A stretch of 49,695 nucleotides of DNA from Chara braunii (lineage: Eukaryota; Streptophyta; Charophyceae; Charales; Characeae). Within the stretch, counting starts at the first letter, position 1. Every line of letters starts with the position of its first letter. Below the pieces are notes generated by a model. It was not told the DNA's origin. It did no database searches and worked only from the letters and a program-made list of their open reading frames with translations. Made by a program: the position numbers and the translations under genes. This document shows, in pieces, positions 31,926 through 41,717 of this stretch. The DNA is taken from NCBI GenBank assembly GCA_003427395.1, contig BFEA01000167.1, forward strand, positions 2,120,198 to 2,169,892. The letters are read 5' to 3'.

Positions 31926-31999
<74 letters not shown>
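31921..31999 (+). repeat. (CA)n-(GA)n microsatellite
   Basis: (CA) to ~31942 then (GA) to 31999, immediately left of a perfect inverted repeat element. Confidence 0.95.
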
Positions 32000-32002
<3 letters not shown>

Positions 32003-32005
32003 TTC

Positions 32006-32116
32006 GGAGAAAACGTCGGGGGCCAAGTCAACCGCACATCTCCACGAACACGTCCAGATTCAGGCGTTGAGGAAACTCAACGCTGCTAGTGGGACTTGGC
32101 CCCCGACGTTTTCTCC
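32006..32116. mobile_element. 111-bp foldback element with perfect 24-bp terminal inverted repeats
   Basis: 32006-32029 (starting ggagaaaacgtcgggggcca) is the exact reverse complement of 32093-32116. Inside is a second hairpin, gcgttgag-gaaa-ctcaacgc (32063-32082). It is bordered by (GA)n on the left and (CT)n at 32129-32152 on the right, extending the inverted symmetry. The inner gcgttgag/ctcaacgc and outer ggccaagtc words relate it to the gttgagctag element group. Confidence 0.75.
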
Positions 32117-32128
32117 AAAAGGTCGTCC

Positions 32129-32152
32129 ACTCTCTCTCTCTCTCTCTCTCTC
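32129..32152 (+). repeat. (CT)n tract
   Basis: ctctctct run of 24 bases, mirror partner of the GA tract at 31943-31999. Confidence 0.85.
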
Positions 32153-32425
32153 CCTCCTTTCCTTCCACCCCTGCGCCCCTTCTCCCATCTGTCTCTGTAG
32201 TGTCGCTTGTACGTTGTCTAAAAAGCGGTTTTGTGGTGGGGTCCCAAAAAAATAAAGCTTTTGCACAAAGGCTTCGATGTCCTTCGCTGTAGGCCGTGCT
32301 GCCCCACAACGCACCTCTTCATGCGAACTCCATGCAGCCACTCGTGACACACACACACACACACAGCTAGAGGCACACAGACTTTCAAGGCTGTACGCAC
32401 AGCCGGACACTTGTGATTGGTGCAA

Positions 32426-32761
32426 ATGGCTAGTTCCAGCGACCTCACTGGACTGCAGTACATTGGAGACTGGGGATACACGCCAGATTCCGAACCCCAG
32501 GAATGGGACGGTACTCAGATCCCATACGGTACTCAGATCCCATCTTCACTGCTGGATTTACCGTTCGGTGGCAGGCTAATCACTGCGGTGGAGGGTGAGG
32601 AAGAGCAGTTGAGAGAGCAACTCCGCCTTTGTGCCATGGCCATGGCTGCTCATCTTGGCTTCTCCGCTCCATTGATGTCTCTGCTCAGCATAGGTCTCTG
32701 TGGAAGTGCCAGTTCCAGCGAGCACCCGGCAGCCTTCCCATCACACCTCGGCGTCAGATAA
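32426..32761 (+). CDS. Possible small protein-coding gene of unknown function
   Basis: A 111-codon frame starts in a good context (gcaaATGGCT) and encodes an acidic N-terminal half (MASSSDLTGLQYIGDWGYTP, repeated TQIP), then EEEQLREQLRLCAMAMAAHL, possibly a short amphipathic helix. Overlapping it in another frame, 32700-32921 is also open and ends FGGWQFNIPGLPHPKF...NQREN, so a frameshift or short intron may join the two. I recognise no family. It lies among transposons and could be a gene fragment carried by one. Confidence 0.3.
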   Translation: MASSSDLTGLQYIGDWGYTPDSEPQEWDGTQIPYGTQIPSSLLDLPFGGRLITAVEGEEEQLREQLRLCAMAMAAHLGFSAPLMSLLSIGLCGSASSSEHPAAFPSHLGVR

Positions 32762-33058
32762 ACGCACAGGAGATCCCTTTGACCCCCCTGCACAGCACTG
32801 CATCGAAACCTTCCAGGAGTGCCTCACCTTTGGTGGCTGGCAGTTCAACATTCCAGGACTGCCTCACCCGAAGTTCGTGAATTTGGAGGAACCTGAAGAC
32901 ATGAACCAGAGAGAAAACTGACAAATGGGCGGTGTATCTTTCCCTATTCTGCGGATGCTTCATTTGGGCGCAACACATGTACACAGTCAAAATGAGTACG
33001 CCTAACGCCAGGTTCACTTACAGAAGATGCAGCGCATGTTTGAATGAACTGTAAGGGA

Positions 33059-33165
33059 CTCTCTCCACTGCTCTAGACATGTGCAAAAGGAGAGTGAATA
33101 TTTGTGTAGAATCAGGAAAGATACCACCGGCATTTTGTCTTTTGTGAATGTGGAGAGTTGTCCTC
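33059..33165 (+). mobile_element. MITE-like element, copy 2 of the 30629 family
   Basis: ctctccactgctctagacat, gtgcaaaaggagagtgaata and cttttgtgaatgtggagagt follow the same layout as 30629-30738, with divergence in the TIRs. Confidence 0.6.
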
Positions 33166-33452
33166 CCTAAACCGCCGAAGGCTGATAGCCAATGGACAGG
33201 CCCATCCTTGGGGAAATCTCTCCAGATACTCTGAACCGCCAAGGCTGATAGCAGGCGCTGTAAGGCCTGTCGACTTTCGTAATGGAGCAAGTGACACAGC
33301 CTGTCGACTTTTCTAATGGGGCAAGTGACACGGATCGATTTGCTCCACCGGAAAGAAAACGAAAACTCCAAAGAAATGTGTAGGCGGAAAAAAAAAATAG
33401 CAAACAAATGTATTCTTCTTTTCTACAGAAAGAAGAAAGAAAAAGTGTCACA

Positions 33453-34025
33453 CGGTTGAGGTAGCTCAACTCAACGGTGCAAGTGGGACATGGCCCCTGG
33501 GACCCTGTCCCACTAGCTCCGTTGAGCTAGGTCAACGTGGGGTTTTCGAGCCTGTGTGACTGTACGCGACAAGGGAGATGCTAGTCGTCCAATTCATCTA
33601 ACAGGTCCGTTTCTAATAAAAAGGGCAATAGAGACCATCTTCGCTTTTTCTTACATCAAAAAACAGAAATAAATCCTTTCTCTCGAATACTACTACCCCC
33701 ACCCTTGCCACTTTCCGTTGAACTAGCTGTCTCCTTTTTTCGAGACAGCTAGTTCAACGACCCTCTTGTTCCCCCAACAGGCGTTTTTCAAAAGAAACTG
33801 TACGAGCCTCCTTCCGTTTGCCATTTTTGGACGCGATTCGGGCACCTCTTCATTTTCCGCTGTGGAAGTGCCGCTATGCCACTCCAATTGTGAAAAAAGA
33901 AAAAACAGAATAGTTGTATTCGTGCCATTTATAAATGCATTTCTCATTGGAAATTGAATTAGAATATGAATATTTTCAGCTGTCGCACCGTTGAGCTGCC
34001 TCAACTAAACGGTGCAAGTGGGACA
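33453..34025 (+). mobile_element. Hairpin-family non-autonomous element, copy A
   Basis: Starts near cacacggttgaggtagctca, holds gtgcaagtgggacatggccc and an inner tccgttgagctaggtcaacg. At 33716-33759 it carries a perfect 18-bp stem (cgttgaactagctgtctc / gagacagctagttcaacg) with an 8-base loop. It continues through gccactccaattgtg to a second caccgttgagct...ggtgcaagtgggac at ~33985-34024. It matches copies B and C part by part. No coding sequence. Confidence 0.7.
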
Positions 34026-34290
34026 TCGCTGAGCTAGCTGTCTCGAAAAAAGGAGACAGCTAGCTCAACGGAAAGTGGCGAGGGTAAGGGGAGTAGTATT
34101 CGAGAGAAAGGATTTACTTCTGCTTTTTGTTGTAAGAAAAAGCAAAGATAGTCTCTATTTCCTTTTTGATTAAAAATGGACCTCTAGATGACTTGGACGA
34201 CATGCATCTCCGTTGTTGCGTACAGTCACACAGCGTCGAAAACCCAACGTTGACCTAGCTCAACGGAGCTAGTGGGACAAGGCCCCTGGG
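34026..34290 (-). mobile_element. Hairpin-family element, copy B (inverted)
   Basis: This is the reverse complement of ~33500-33760: hairpin at 34027-34070 (one mismatch), then gagggtaaggggagtagtat, a diverged middle, and gttgacctagctcaacggag near 34252. Together with copy A it makes an inverted pair with ~260-bp arms. Confidence 0.7.
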
Positions 34291-34497
34291 ATTCCCACTT
34301 TGTCCGTTGAGCTAGGTCCACATTTAGTTTTCTACTCCAAGAGACTGTAGGCGACGAAGGAGATGCATGCCCTCGCAATCATCCAGCAGTCTGCTCTTTT
34401 TTAAATTGTGAATAGATATTATCGCATTTTTTATTCCAACAAAATAGTTCCAAAAATGACGTTTTCTCGAATGCTATGCCCCTGCCCTCGCCACTTT
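34291..34497 (+). mobile_element. Hairpin-family element, copy C, left part (split by LINE)
   Basis: Same orientation as copy A (gttgagctaggtccac ... tctcgaatgctatgcccctg). It stops at the LINE insertion and resumes at 36028. Confidence 0.7.
34484..34497. repeat. Target-site duplication of LINE, left
   Basis: gccctcgccacttt, identical to 36028-36041. Confidence 0.9.
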
Positions 34498-36027
34498 TTT
34501 TTTTTTTTTTTTTTTTTTTGGAAAGCACGAAAGATTTATTGCATCAATATTAATAATAGAGGCCGGGGACCTCACAACTCAACCCGGAGTTATCCTGGCA
34601 GCCTCAGCCAGTTTAGCTTACGAGCACCGCTCGAGTAAAATATCAACTGCTCAGAACTTCTCCCGATCAAAAAGGGACCAAAGATATCTGAAAGCTAAAA
34701 GCAGGTCCAAAGACCCCATCTACAAAGCTTTCCAAAAAATTAACTTTGAAGCACAGGTAAAAAGCAGAGGAGCTGAAAAGCTAATCTTAAAGCACCGAAA
34801 TGNCTGTGAAAGCAACTCAGCTCATTGACAGTAATACTGTCTTTTATATGAAAAAAAAAAAAAGTAGCCTATACTTTAACTGCGTGTGGGGAGCTGTCTA
34901 AATCAACACGACAGTAGAAAAATTAAATGGTAATCTCCATCAAATAAAGTCACCCACACTCAGTCATCATGGCTAAGCAGCCATGGAGCAAAAAATACTG
35001 AACCTTGTGGGCTAACTGTCGCCCAGTTACTAGCCAAACCCCAAGACCGTTGAAACCACAGCAGGTTTCTGGAGCCAGATGTAGGGTGTTGNGACCATTC
35101 TGCCATAATGATTAACCTTAGCTTCTTCNTCATCNGTGCCTTCTGTTGCTGAAGAGAGANGGATTCGCCCTTGAAAACTTTTGCGTTTNGAGCTGACCAA
35201 ATAACCTCCAGCAGTGTCCCTCGGCAGCAGAGTGCTATGTGTCCTATACCTGAGTGAAACCCAAAACCTGGTGGTAAAATGCCTGTTAGCCACCAGTTAT
35301 CCGACCACTGCATTTCTTGGCCATAAATAGAATGCCAGCGTCTTTTCCACCATTCCAGGAGGTCATCAAGCAGAGGACAAAAAAGCCAAAGGTAGGCATA
35401 GTCCTCCCGACCCCAATTGCAGCGCTGGCACGTTGGTGAGAGAGATCCATTCCTTTAGTCGACAGCCAAGCTGCAGTAGCTGTAACGAGGAGGGATTCCA
35501 ACCATATAATTACAGCTTGTTTTTGAGATGTCATTTTCTTTAAGGCAGTCCATAGGTTGTTCAAGGTCTCCTCAGACACACCAGTTAAACCCTGTTCTTG
35601 AGCTCTCTTCAGAGCCAAGGACACTGGTTTAACTTTAGACTGAGTATACTGAATTTCCACCCCTATTTTTGATTTGTACGATTGCAGGGGTGTGAAATAT
35701 TCTCTGGATTTAAGTCCCTTCCAACCGAACAACAATGGTTCTACACGATAGGAGTCTGCATCTCTACCCAGTACCGCGGTTGCCTTCCCCTTCCCATCCT
35801 CTTGGTAAAAGACCCGGACCTCCTGCAGATCAGCAGTTTGCGGAACAGTACGTTCTCCTGTCTCTCGTAATGGCCCTGTAGTCCGAACAATCCATGGGAG
35901 AAGCCAAGTCTGCACCTTGATGCCTTGATCTGAGGAATGACCCATTACCCTCCAGATCTCGTCGCTGTTTTCAGGGGATCTTAACCAAGTGTTGAGCACG
36001 TTCTCTGTATCTGATTGAAGAAGGTAC
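34498..36027 (-). mobile_element. 5'-truncated LINE (non-LTR retrotransposon), 3' end
   Basis: A poly-T run (34495-34519) marks the minus-strand poly-A tail, and a perfect 14-bp target-site duplication brackets the insert. The minus-strand coding remnant carries the C-terminal LINE region downstream of RT. A zf-RVT-type segment spans about 35310-35445, read as PTCQRCNWGREDYAYLWLFC, followed by WWKRRW, WWLTGILPPG and ALCCRGTLLEVIWSA. An upstream frame (ending near 35470) holds LKKMTSQKQAVIIWLESL and TATAAWLSTKG and joins the zf-RVT frame only through a frameshift. RT and endonuclease domains are missing by truncation. Ns fall within 34803-35190. Confidence 0.92.
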
Positions 36028-36041
36028 GCCCTCGCCACTTT
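36028..36041. repeat. Target-site duplication of LINE, right
   Basis: gccctcgccacttt, exact copy of 34484-34497. Confidence 0.9.
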
Positions 36042-36368
36042 CCGTTGAGCTAGCTGTCTCCTTTTTTGGAGACAGCCAGTTCAACGACCGTTGGCGTCCG
36101 TTATGGAGTTTTTTTTTTTTTTTTAATGTTATTTTATTATGTTTTGAGAAATCTGTGAAGTAGCTTGTACTTCGCTATTTTCGTGCGACTTTTGAAGGAC
36201 CAGATATGCGTGAACTACAGGCAATTTGGTGCGACCTTTGAAGGACCATATATATGCGTCAACTACGGGAATAGGGCAACTCTTCATAGGATCGGAGCGA
36301 CTCTTCAGACGTCATGTATGCCACTCCAATTGTGGGAAAAAAAAAGAAGAAGAGTGAATTGTATCTTA

Positions 36369-36488
36369 GGGCATATTCACACTAGCACTTCCCATAATGC
36401 ATCAGACCTTAATTCCGGCCACACTTGTATGCATCTGGCCGCAATTCCGTCCAGAAATAAGTAAAAAAGTCCTAGTGTGAGTATGCCC
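36369..36488. mobile_element. Tourist/PIF-Harbinger-like MITE, 120 bp, TTA duplication
   Basis: TIRs are gggcatattcacactagcac(tt) and (aa)gtcctagtgtgagtatgccc, 22 bp with two mismatches. TTA lies on both sides (36366-36368, 36489-36491), the target preference of PIF/Harbinger-group elements. The equivalent site in copy A lacks this insert. There are no coding sequences, so it must be mobilised in trans. Confidence 0.75.
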
Positions 36489-36673
36489 TTACGCAGATTT
36501 TTTAATGCATTTCTGAATTTGAAGTGAATTAAAAAAAAACAGTTTTAGCTGTCACACCATTGAGCTAGGTCCACTAAACGGTGCATGTGGGACAAGGTCC
36601 CTGGCCTGGACCCACTAGCGAAGTATTCTACGATGTGTGACACAATTTCATGTTTTTTTGGAAAAGACAAAGA

Positions 36674-36960
36674 TTTTTTTTTTTTTTTTTTTTTTACAAA
36701 ACAGGTAATTGTTATTATCAAAAACCAAAAGGAGACCGGGAATCCTCCACAAACAACCCGGAATTCGTAACCAAAAGAATGGGACCTTTACCCATCATAG
36801 GTATGGGTGTTGGAACAACTCCAGCGGCAGAAATGGCCAACTCCAGACCGCTGCACTGAGATTTCCAACCCCCCCAAAAAGGGAAAAAGAAATAAACCCA
36901 TCCCTGCAGAAATGGCCAACTGCAGACCGTTGCAAAGTTGTTTTTTATTTGCATGAATGG
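36674..36960 (-). mobile_element. Second LINE 3' end / retroposon tail
   Basis: A 22-base poly-T run at 36674-36695 leads into accgggaatcctccacaaac and aacccggaattc. This resembles the LINE 3' end at ~34560-34592 (ccggggacctcacaactcaa, cccggagtt). It is therefore probably a very short minus-strand copy of the same LINE family. An internal duplicated word, agaaatggccaact(c/g)cagaccg, occurs at ~36829 and ~36907. No target-site duplication was identified. Confidence 0.55.
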
Positions 36961-37649
36961 ATCGTTTTCTGATTTAAAATGAACTGAAATGGCACATAAA
37001 ACAAAGAAGAACAGGTGTGCACCCGAATTCATGGGTTGGTACGATCTCCTTCACGTAAGTCTTTATAGTGATGTGCTGTGGCAATAAAATGTGTCCACGA
37101 ACACAGTCACGAGGATGAACAAGTAATGGTATGGGGATACATTCGTGACCATGTATCTCACGATTCCTCTAACAGGCCATCCGACAGCCGCGGAAGCGTT
37201 CCTTTCAGATCCACCACAATATTTCAAGTTCTATTTCTCAGAGCCAAAAAAAAAAAAAAAACGAAGTCTGGAAATCAACCCCCCGGCCCCCCCCCTTTGA
37301 AGTCCATAAAATCCAGACATCCTGCCCACGCAGAGCCATCAGCTTTAACATCCAAATTTGTTTCTTTTTGTTTTTCGACGCATCTCATTGGACGGGAGGC
37401 GGGCATCTTTACAGTCCCCGCTCAGAAACTACCAGGCCGTCGAGATCCTATGTATTCGTACTGCGTCATTCGAGGCCACACGTGATAGACATCCTGAACG
37501 GAGTGGTAGAAAACTTCGCTAGTGGGTCTTTGCCCCTGTGGGATGCAAAAACACTTTCACGGGCCACTGGGCCCCGCCTCCCGTTCTTAGGAATTTTTAG
37601 CACTTTTAGTTAAAAAGTCCCAAGTCGGATCAGACCCTAAGTGTAAATG

Positions 37650-37650
<1 letters not shown>
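36961..37650. other. No gene recognised
   Basis: Unique-looking sequence with a poly-A run at 37246-37261. gctagtgggtctttgcccct near 37520 is another copy of the small-element end motif. Confidence 0.4.

Positions 37651-37704
<54 letters not shown>
37651..37704 (+). repeat. (GA)27 microsatellite
   Basis: Pure GA run. Confidence 0.95.
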
Positions 37705-37707
<3 letters not shown>

Positions 37708-38295
37708 GGGGACTGGCTCTCGTGTTGTCTTTGAGTTCTAGCAACGATTTCCATAGCCCTCGTAGCACAGGTGGCTCAACCGTGGCTGCATGCATGGAAG
37801 TGGCGGCTATTGACAGGTTTGCTCATGTGGCTGACGAAAGTGAGCCCGGAGCTCATGAATCGCCATCGCCATGTAAATTACTAGTCTGACGGTTCTTTCG
37901 TAGGTCGTCGTGCTACGTGTCATGATATGCCGATGTCGGTATGCTTCCATCTTGTCCCAGCTCAGCGTTGAATTCAGGGAAAGATGACGGCGTTATTCAT
38001 GCAGGGGTGATGAATTGCAGCCTCTGATTGAGCTCGTCTCATGCGTTCACGAGCTCCTTCATAGTTGCTCGTTGTTGAACGGCAAGGCCTCTATGCGAAT
38101 TTGCGTTCGGTGAAACAGGGAGGCGGAAGGGTAAGGGAAGACTGGGCGACAGAGGAGAATGGATAGGTAATTCGGTGGTTGGAGAAGGCAACCGCTCTCC
38201 CCTTGTCGTTATTTCTTTGGACAATCGTGGTGTTGTTGCAACTGAGCGGCTACGTCCGTCACTCTCTGTTTTGAACGACAGGGGGGCATTTCCTT
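37705..38295. other. No gene recognised
   Basis: A short frame from an ATG at ~37795 (ending SPSPCKLLV at 37889) follows the GA tract, but is too short to judge. Confidence 0.35.
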
Positions 38296-38690
38296 GTGGG
38301 CAAATTGCAGAAATACCGGTTCCGAGAAGTATCCTAGCAAAAATACCAGTCCACCCCTGCATGGCCACAAATAAACCTGGAAAGTTGCAAAATACCGTTT
38401 TCACAAAGTTTCGGAGCAGATTTACCGGGGGTTACCTCCATTCGTGACAGACACCCTGTACGCCCGGCCTGAGGCAAGCACTCCAAGGCAGGCGGGCCCT
38501 CTGTTGGAAAAGGAGGCACCACCGGTGTATTTGCCGCGAAAAAAAAAACCTGCCCGGTAAATCTGCATAGAAACCTTTGAAAAAAGGTGTTTCGGCAACC
38601 TCGCTGGCATATTTGTCGCAATAGAAGGGCAGAACCTTATTTTTGCTATGGTACTTCTCGGAACTGGGATTTCTGCAATTCACCCTTCCC
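38296..38690. mobile_element. ~395-bp foldback element
   Basis: gggcaaattgcagaaatacc...gagaagtat near 38298 pairs in reverse with atacttctcggaactgggat-ttctgcaatt near 38650. Inner words gcagatttaccggggg (~38416) and cccggtaaatctgc (~38553) also pair. The left arm holds serial gca(g/a)aaatacc modules, as in the foldback at 23550-23911. No coding sequence. Confidence 0.65.
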
Positions 38691-39147
38691 TTGTCTTCAT
38701 GACATTTTACTATTCACATGAAGTGTTGTTCTCGAAGTGTTGCGTTTAGAGTTTAGGGGCCCCGCTCCAATACTCACCGCATGCACAAAAGAATAAAAAA
38801 TACAGCGAAGTATCTTCACTTGTTCTAGTGGAAGATTCACTCTCGTTTTGCACATTTGGTGATTAGTGGAGCGAGGCCTTTGGTACTCATACGTCGATGA
38901 TTATTACATGTACTGTTCATTGATGTTTAGGATAATATAGTAATCATTAAGGGAAGCGAACAACTTGAAGGTAGTCTATCGTTTTTCTTCTGCCAGTGAT
39001 TCAATGAACCCTCGGTAGTAGCTGCTGCTCTGTTTTGCTTGCTTTTTTTTTGGTTCCCACGGTGGTGAAAAAGCCGCGCCACACTTTGCAGCAGTGCTAT
39101 GAAGGTAACGCTGGAGGAGGTCGTGTAGGCAAGCCTACTCTTGTGAC
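38691..39147. other. No gene; short inverted MITE fragment
   Basis: About 38815-38880 (gaagattcactctcgttttg cacattt) is a reverse, partial copy of the 30629/33059 MITE family. Nothing else recognised. Confidence 0.45.
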
Positions 39148-39463
39148 TGTGATGCGCCAGCTTCCGGACCTGCGCCATTTTCCAATCCCCCCCCTCCTCT
39201 CCTTTTCAAATTTTGGTGTTCTTGCAAACAGGCCAACAGGGCCGCTTTTCGTATTTCTATGGATCAATGTACATTGTTCGTAATCAGGGAGGCCCGTCCT
39301 TCTCAGGACCTTCGTCATTTTTGGATCGGTTTTTGGGAATTTCCTCTTTTTGCAATTCGGGAAATGCATGGGAATTATGCATGCCTTAGCGAGCGCGCTA
39401 GGAATTTGGGTCGATAGCTAGGAATTCTGAAACGAGCGGAACCTGACGTGTCCTTTCGACGCC
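39148..39463 (+). repeat. 5' LTR-like direct repeat
   Basis: tgtgatgcgccagcttccgg through cttcgtcattt, gaaatgcatg and ttgggtcgatagctaggaat to gacgtgtcctttc matches 49101-49423 closely. It starts TGTGA. If the PBS-like site at 41092 is genuine, the LTR would extend to ~41090 (1.9 kb); otherwise this is an LTR fragment. Confidence 0.65.
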
Positions 39464-40330
39464 GAAATACTCTATCGACTCCAGCTTCCTTCCCTCTAGC
39501 CAAGGAGACGCGCCGTGTAAGAGGAAATTCCTGATACACGATGATTCTGATTGGCTATGACCGGGCTCTGAAGGATCGACATGGCTTTCGACGGGCGATT
39601 ATCCCCGAACTTCTCCCTACCCCTCCCTCCCTTAGTCCTAACCCTTCCTAGCGTCTATCTCCTTTTCCACAACTATAAATTCCGCAAGCGCTCCCGAAAA
39701 TCTCTCTCTCAACTCATCTGCCAACTTTCGGGAAGCCATGGCTAGAGGGTGTGTGTGAAGGGCCAGTCGAAGAATCCTGACGGGCTGACTTTAGTCTTGT
39801 CGGCTGTGTGCTGGAGCGTCGGCCGGATTGTGGGATCCGGGCCAGACTGTGCAGAGACTAAGTTGGTGGGGTGACGATTTCTACGGTGGATTAGCACGTG
39901 ACGACCGGAATCGTCAGTGCTTATGAGAGGTTCGAATCGAGAGTTGAGTGAATGCATGGCCTTAGGCCATGGTGGTATCTTATGGCGGAAGTGCCTTTTT
40001 TTTTGTCCTTCAATCGTGAGTTTTTATCCCTCGACTTTTAAGCCGGAATTTCCCTTGACAAGATCGCCGGACATTCTGTGATTGCTTTCTACTCTTTCCT
40101 CCCTTCCGATCTGTATCTATTCTTCACTCTCTCCTTCTGTTATGTTTGTTATAATGGATGGATTACAATAACTTTGCTTCTTTCACTTTGATGTGTGCAT
40201 GCAGTGGGTCCTATTAGAGAGTTTGTCGTAAGTTGGATGAGATGATGATTGGCCGATCGACTGCATGATCTGGCTGCTTAGTGTGTCGAACGAATGATGC
40301 ATGATTAGGAAATTTTTTTGCTTTGTTGCC
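39464..40330. other. Element 2 upstream region, no gene
   Basis: Contains the TATA candidate. A short ATG frame at 39738 ends within 7 codons. The rest has no convincing ORF. Confidence 0.4.
39673..39680 (+). promoter_or_regulatory. Candidate LTR TATA box
   Basis: ctataaat lies in a GC-containing context, followed ~30 bases later by a CT-rich stretch (atctctctctcaactcatct). This is the usual arrangement of a plant TATA promoter and plausible as the element promoter. No experimental support. Confidence 0.4.
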
Positions 40331-40864
40331 ATGTGGACTGACGGCCCCAACCCGAACGGACGCCAACTTCCCGTACCCCCACCTCGCCCCTTCCCGTACA
40401 ACGAGGAAAGGATACGTGTATGCGAGTGGGACGTACGAGAAGCTGTCGCTAAGATCGACGGACACTACTACTTTCCTCCCGAAACTCGGTGTTCGGGATT
40501 CGTCAGTGCAGGTTTTGTCATCGTTGATACGCGCTTTCCGCCCTATTCGTTGTTGTTGCCATTTAACGAGTTGATCGTCGTCCCGTGGACGACAGTGAAG
40601 CCTCATTGGCCTAACACTCTGTGCAGCAATTGTCGCCGCTTCGAACGTTACCGGGCCAAGGGTTTTCACTACGGCACACATGGCGAGGACGAGCATAAGG
40701 AGAGGGCTGCTCGACTGAAACCCTCCACATCGGATTTGGAGTTGTGTGCCGAGCGCCGACGAGACCTCATCCGTAAACGGGATACCACATGTGTACCCGC
40801 CCCTTTTCACGTGAAACGAAGAGCGACGACTCGCGGGGAAGTTCAACGATACTTTTTAGATTGA
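40331..40864 (+). CDS. Uncharacterised ORF upstream of gag in element 2
   Basis: 177 codons from the internal ATG (MWTDGPNPNGRQLPV; an in-frame ATG 30 bases earlier gives 187). It is Pro-rich at the N-terminus, then mixed (CEWDVREAVAKIDGHYYFPP, LPFNELIVVPWTTVKPHWP), with a CxxC pair in LCSNCRRFERYRAKG. It becomes strongly basic at the C-terminus (ERRRDLIRKR, HVKRRATTRGEVQRYFLD). It is uninterrupted, unlike the decayed pol nearby. I recognise no family. Its position between the LTR-like repeat and the PBS-like site would put it inside a long LTR or leader, which is unusual. Confidence 0.45.
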   Translation: MWTDGPNPNGRQLPVPPPRPFPYNEERIRVCEWDVREAVAKIDGHYYFPPETRCSGFVSAGFVIVDTRFPPYSLLLPFNELIVVPWTTVKPHWPNTLCSNCRRFERYRAKGFHYGTHGEDEHKERAARLKPSTSDLELCAERRRDLIRKRDTTCVPAPFHVKRRATTRGEVQRYFLD

Positions 40865-41091
40865 ATTTCCCATAGGGGCGAGTCCTGCGCGCACCGTTTT
40901 TTTCCTTAAACCTGCGCGGCGACGAACCTCCTTCTTACTAAGGTCGGACCAACACGGGGGATTTCGGTTCTGTCCGTGTCCCCACACTCAATTTTTCCAA
41001 AAATCCTTGGCACACCCCATTTTCGCTGTCTTCTCGGGGCCCTTCCGCGAACCAAAACACTCCGATCGGGAAGCAGCGCAGGGCGTGAGGT

Positions 41092-41103
41092 TGGTATCGG
41101 AGC
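41092..41103 (+). promoter_or_regulatory. PBS-like site, one mismatch to initiator tRNA-Met type
   Basis: TGGTATCGGAGC differs from the standard TGGTATCAGAGC at one base. It lies 46 bases before the gag frame, as expected for a PBS. Confidence 0.6.
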
Positions 41104-41137
41104 CGACACGTGTCGGTTCTGACGTTAGTAAGACGAG

Positions 41138-41701
41138 TTGGTGAGAGGAAGATCAACCAACCGATCTAATCGACTGAGTCCTCCCGTCACTCGACAAAGG
41201 GGTGTGGAAACCCGACCACAGATGCCCATGGCCTACGTGTATGGAGTGGCTCCTCGGGTGATGGTAAGCATCCCCGCCACCTTCCTGTTTTACCCCAACC
41301 ATACCCATCCCGAGGCATGGCTCGAAGCCGTGCAAGCTCAGAGATATGGCGCTGAGAATCTTCCTTGTGTCATCATCTTGCTTCTCCGAAACACCGCTCA
41401 TGATTGGTTTAGAATGCATATGTGGGTAGATTGGGATACATTCAAGAGACTGTTCCTAGCAAGGTTCGACGAAGTCAGTGAGGATGCTGCGTGGTTTGTG
41501 TTAAAAACCCGCCCAAAGGAACCCGGAGAACTGTTGCCCGACTTTGTGGATCGATTCCAAACCGTGTTAAATAAATCGGGGCGGGAAGAAAACGCTGCTC
41601 GAGACTTGTTCATCGATCATCTCCGTAATCTAGTACTGAAAGCGAAACTGCAGAAAAAAGGTTCCTCCAAAAACGAACCAGCTACTAGTCATCATTGCTA
41701 A
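41138..41701 (+). pseudogene. Element 2 gag, capsid part
   Basis: A 187-codon frame with typical gypsy gag features: FYPNHTHPEAWLEAVQAQRY, VIILLLRNTAHDWFRMH, WDTFKRLFLARFDE, LPDFVDRFQTVLNKSG and FIDHLRNLVLKAKLQ. The frame ends in ATSHHC, but the homologous reading continues in another frame (LVIIAKALKLDLMDTRKY) from about 41675, so a single frameshift separates this from the rest of gag. Upstream, GRSTNRSNRLSPP may be the true N-terminus; the ATG at 41138 is tentative. Confidence 0.8.
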
Positions 41702-41717
41702 AGCACTTAAACTCGAC

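Larger units (their letters stand above)
36028..36660 (+). mobile_element. Hairpin-family element, copy C, right part
   Basis: Resumes with the target-site duplication, then the hairpin cgttgagctagctgtctc / gagacagccagttcaacg (36043-36060, 36069-36086), gccactccaattgtg (~36320), a MITE insertion (36369-36488), and the closing caccattgagct...aaacggtgcatgtgggac (~36555-36593). This matches copy A minus the two insertions. Confidence 0.7.

Noticed and set aside
35286-36038. 250-codon minus-strand frame as an intact host gene
   Set aside because: It is the LINE C-terminal region; the zf-RVT cysteines are in another frame, and the first codons lie in the target-site duplication.
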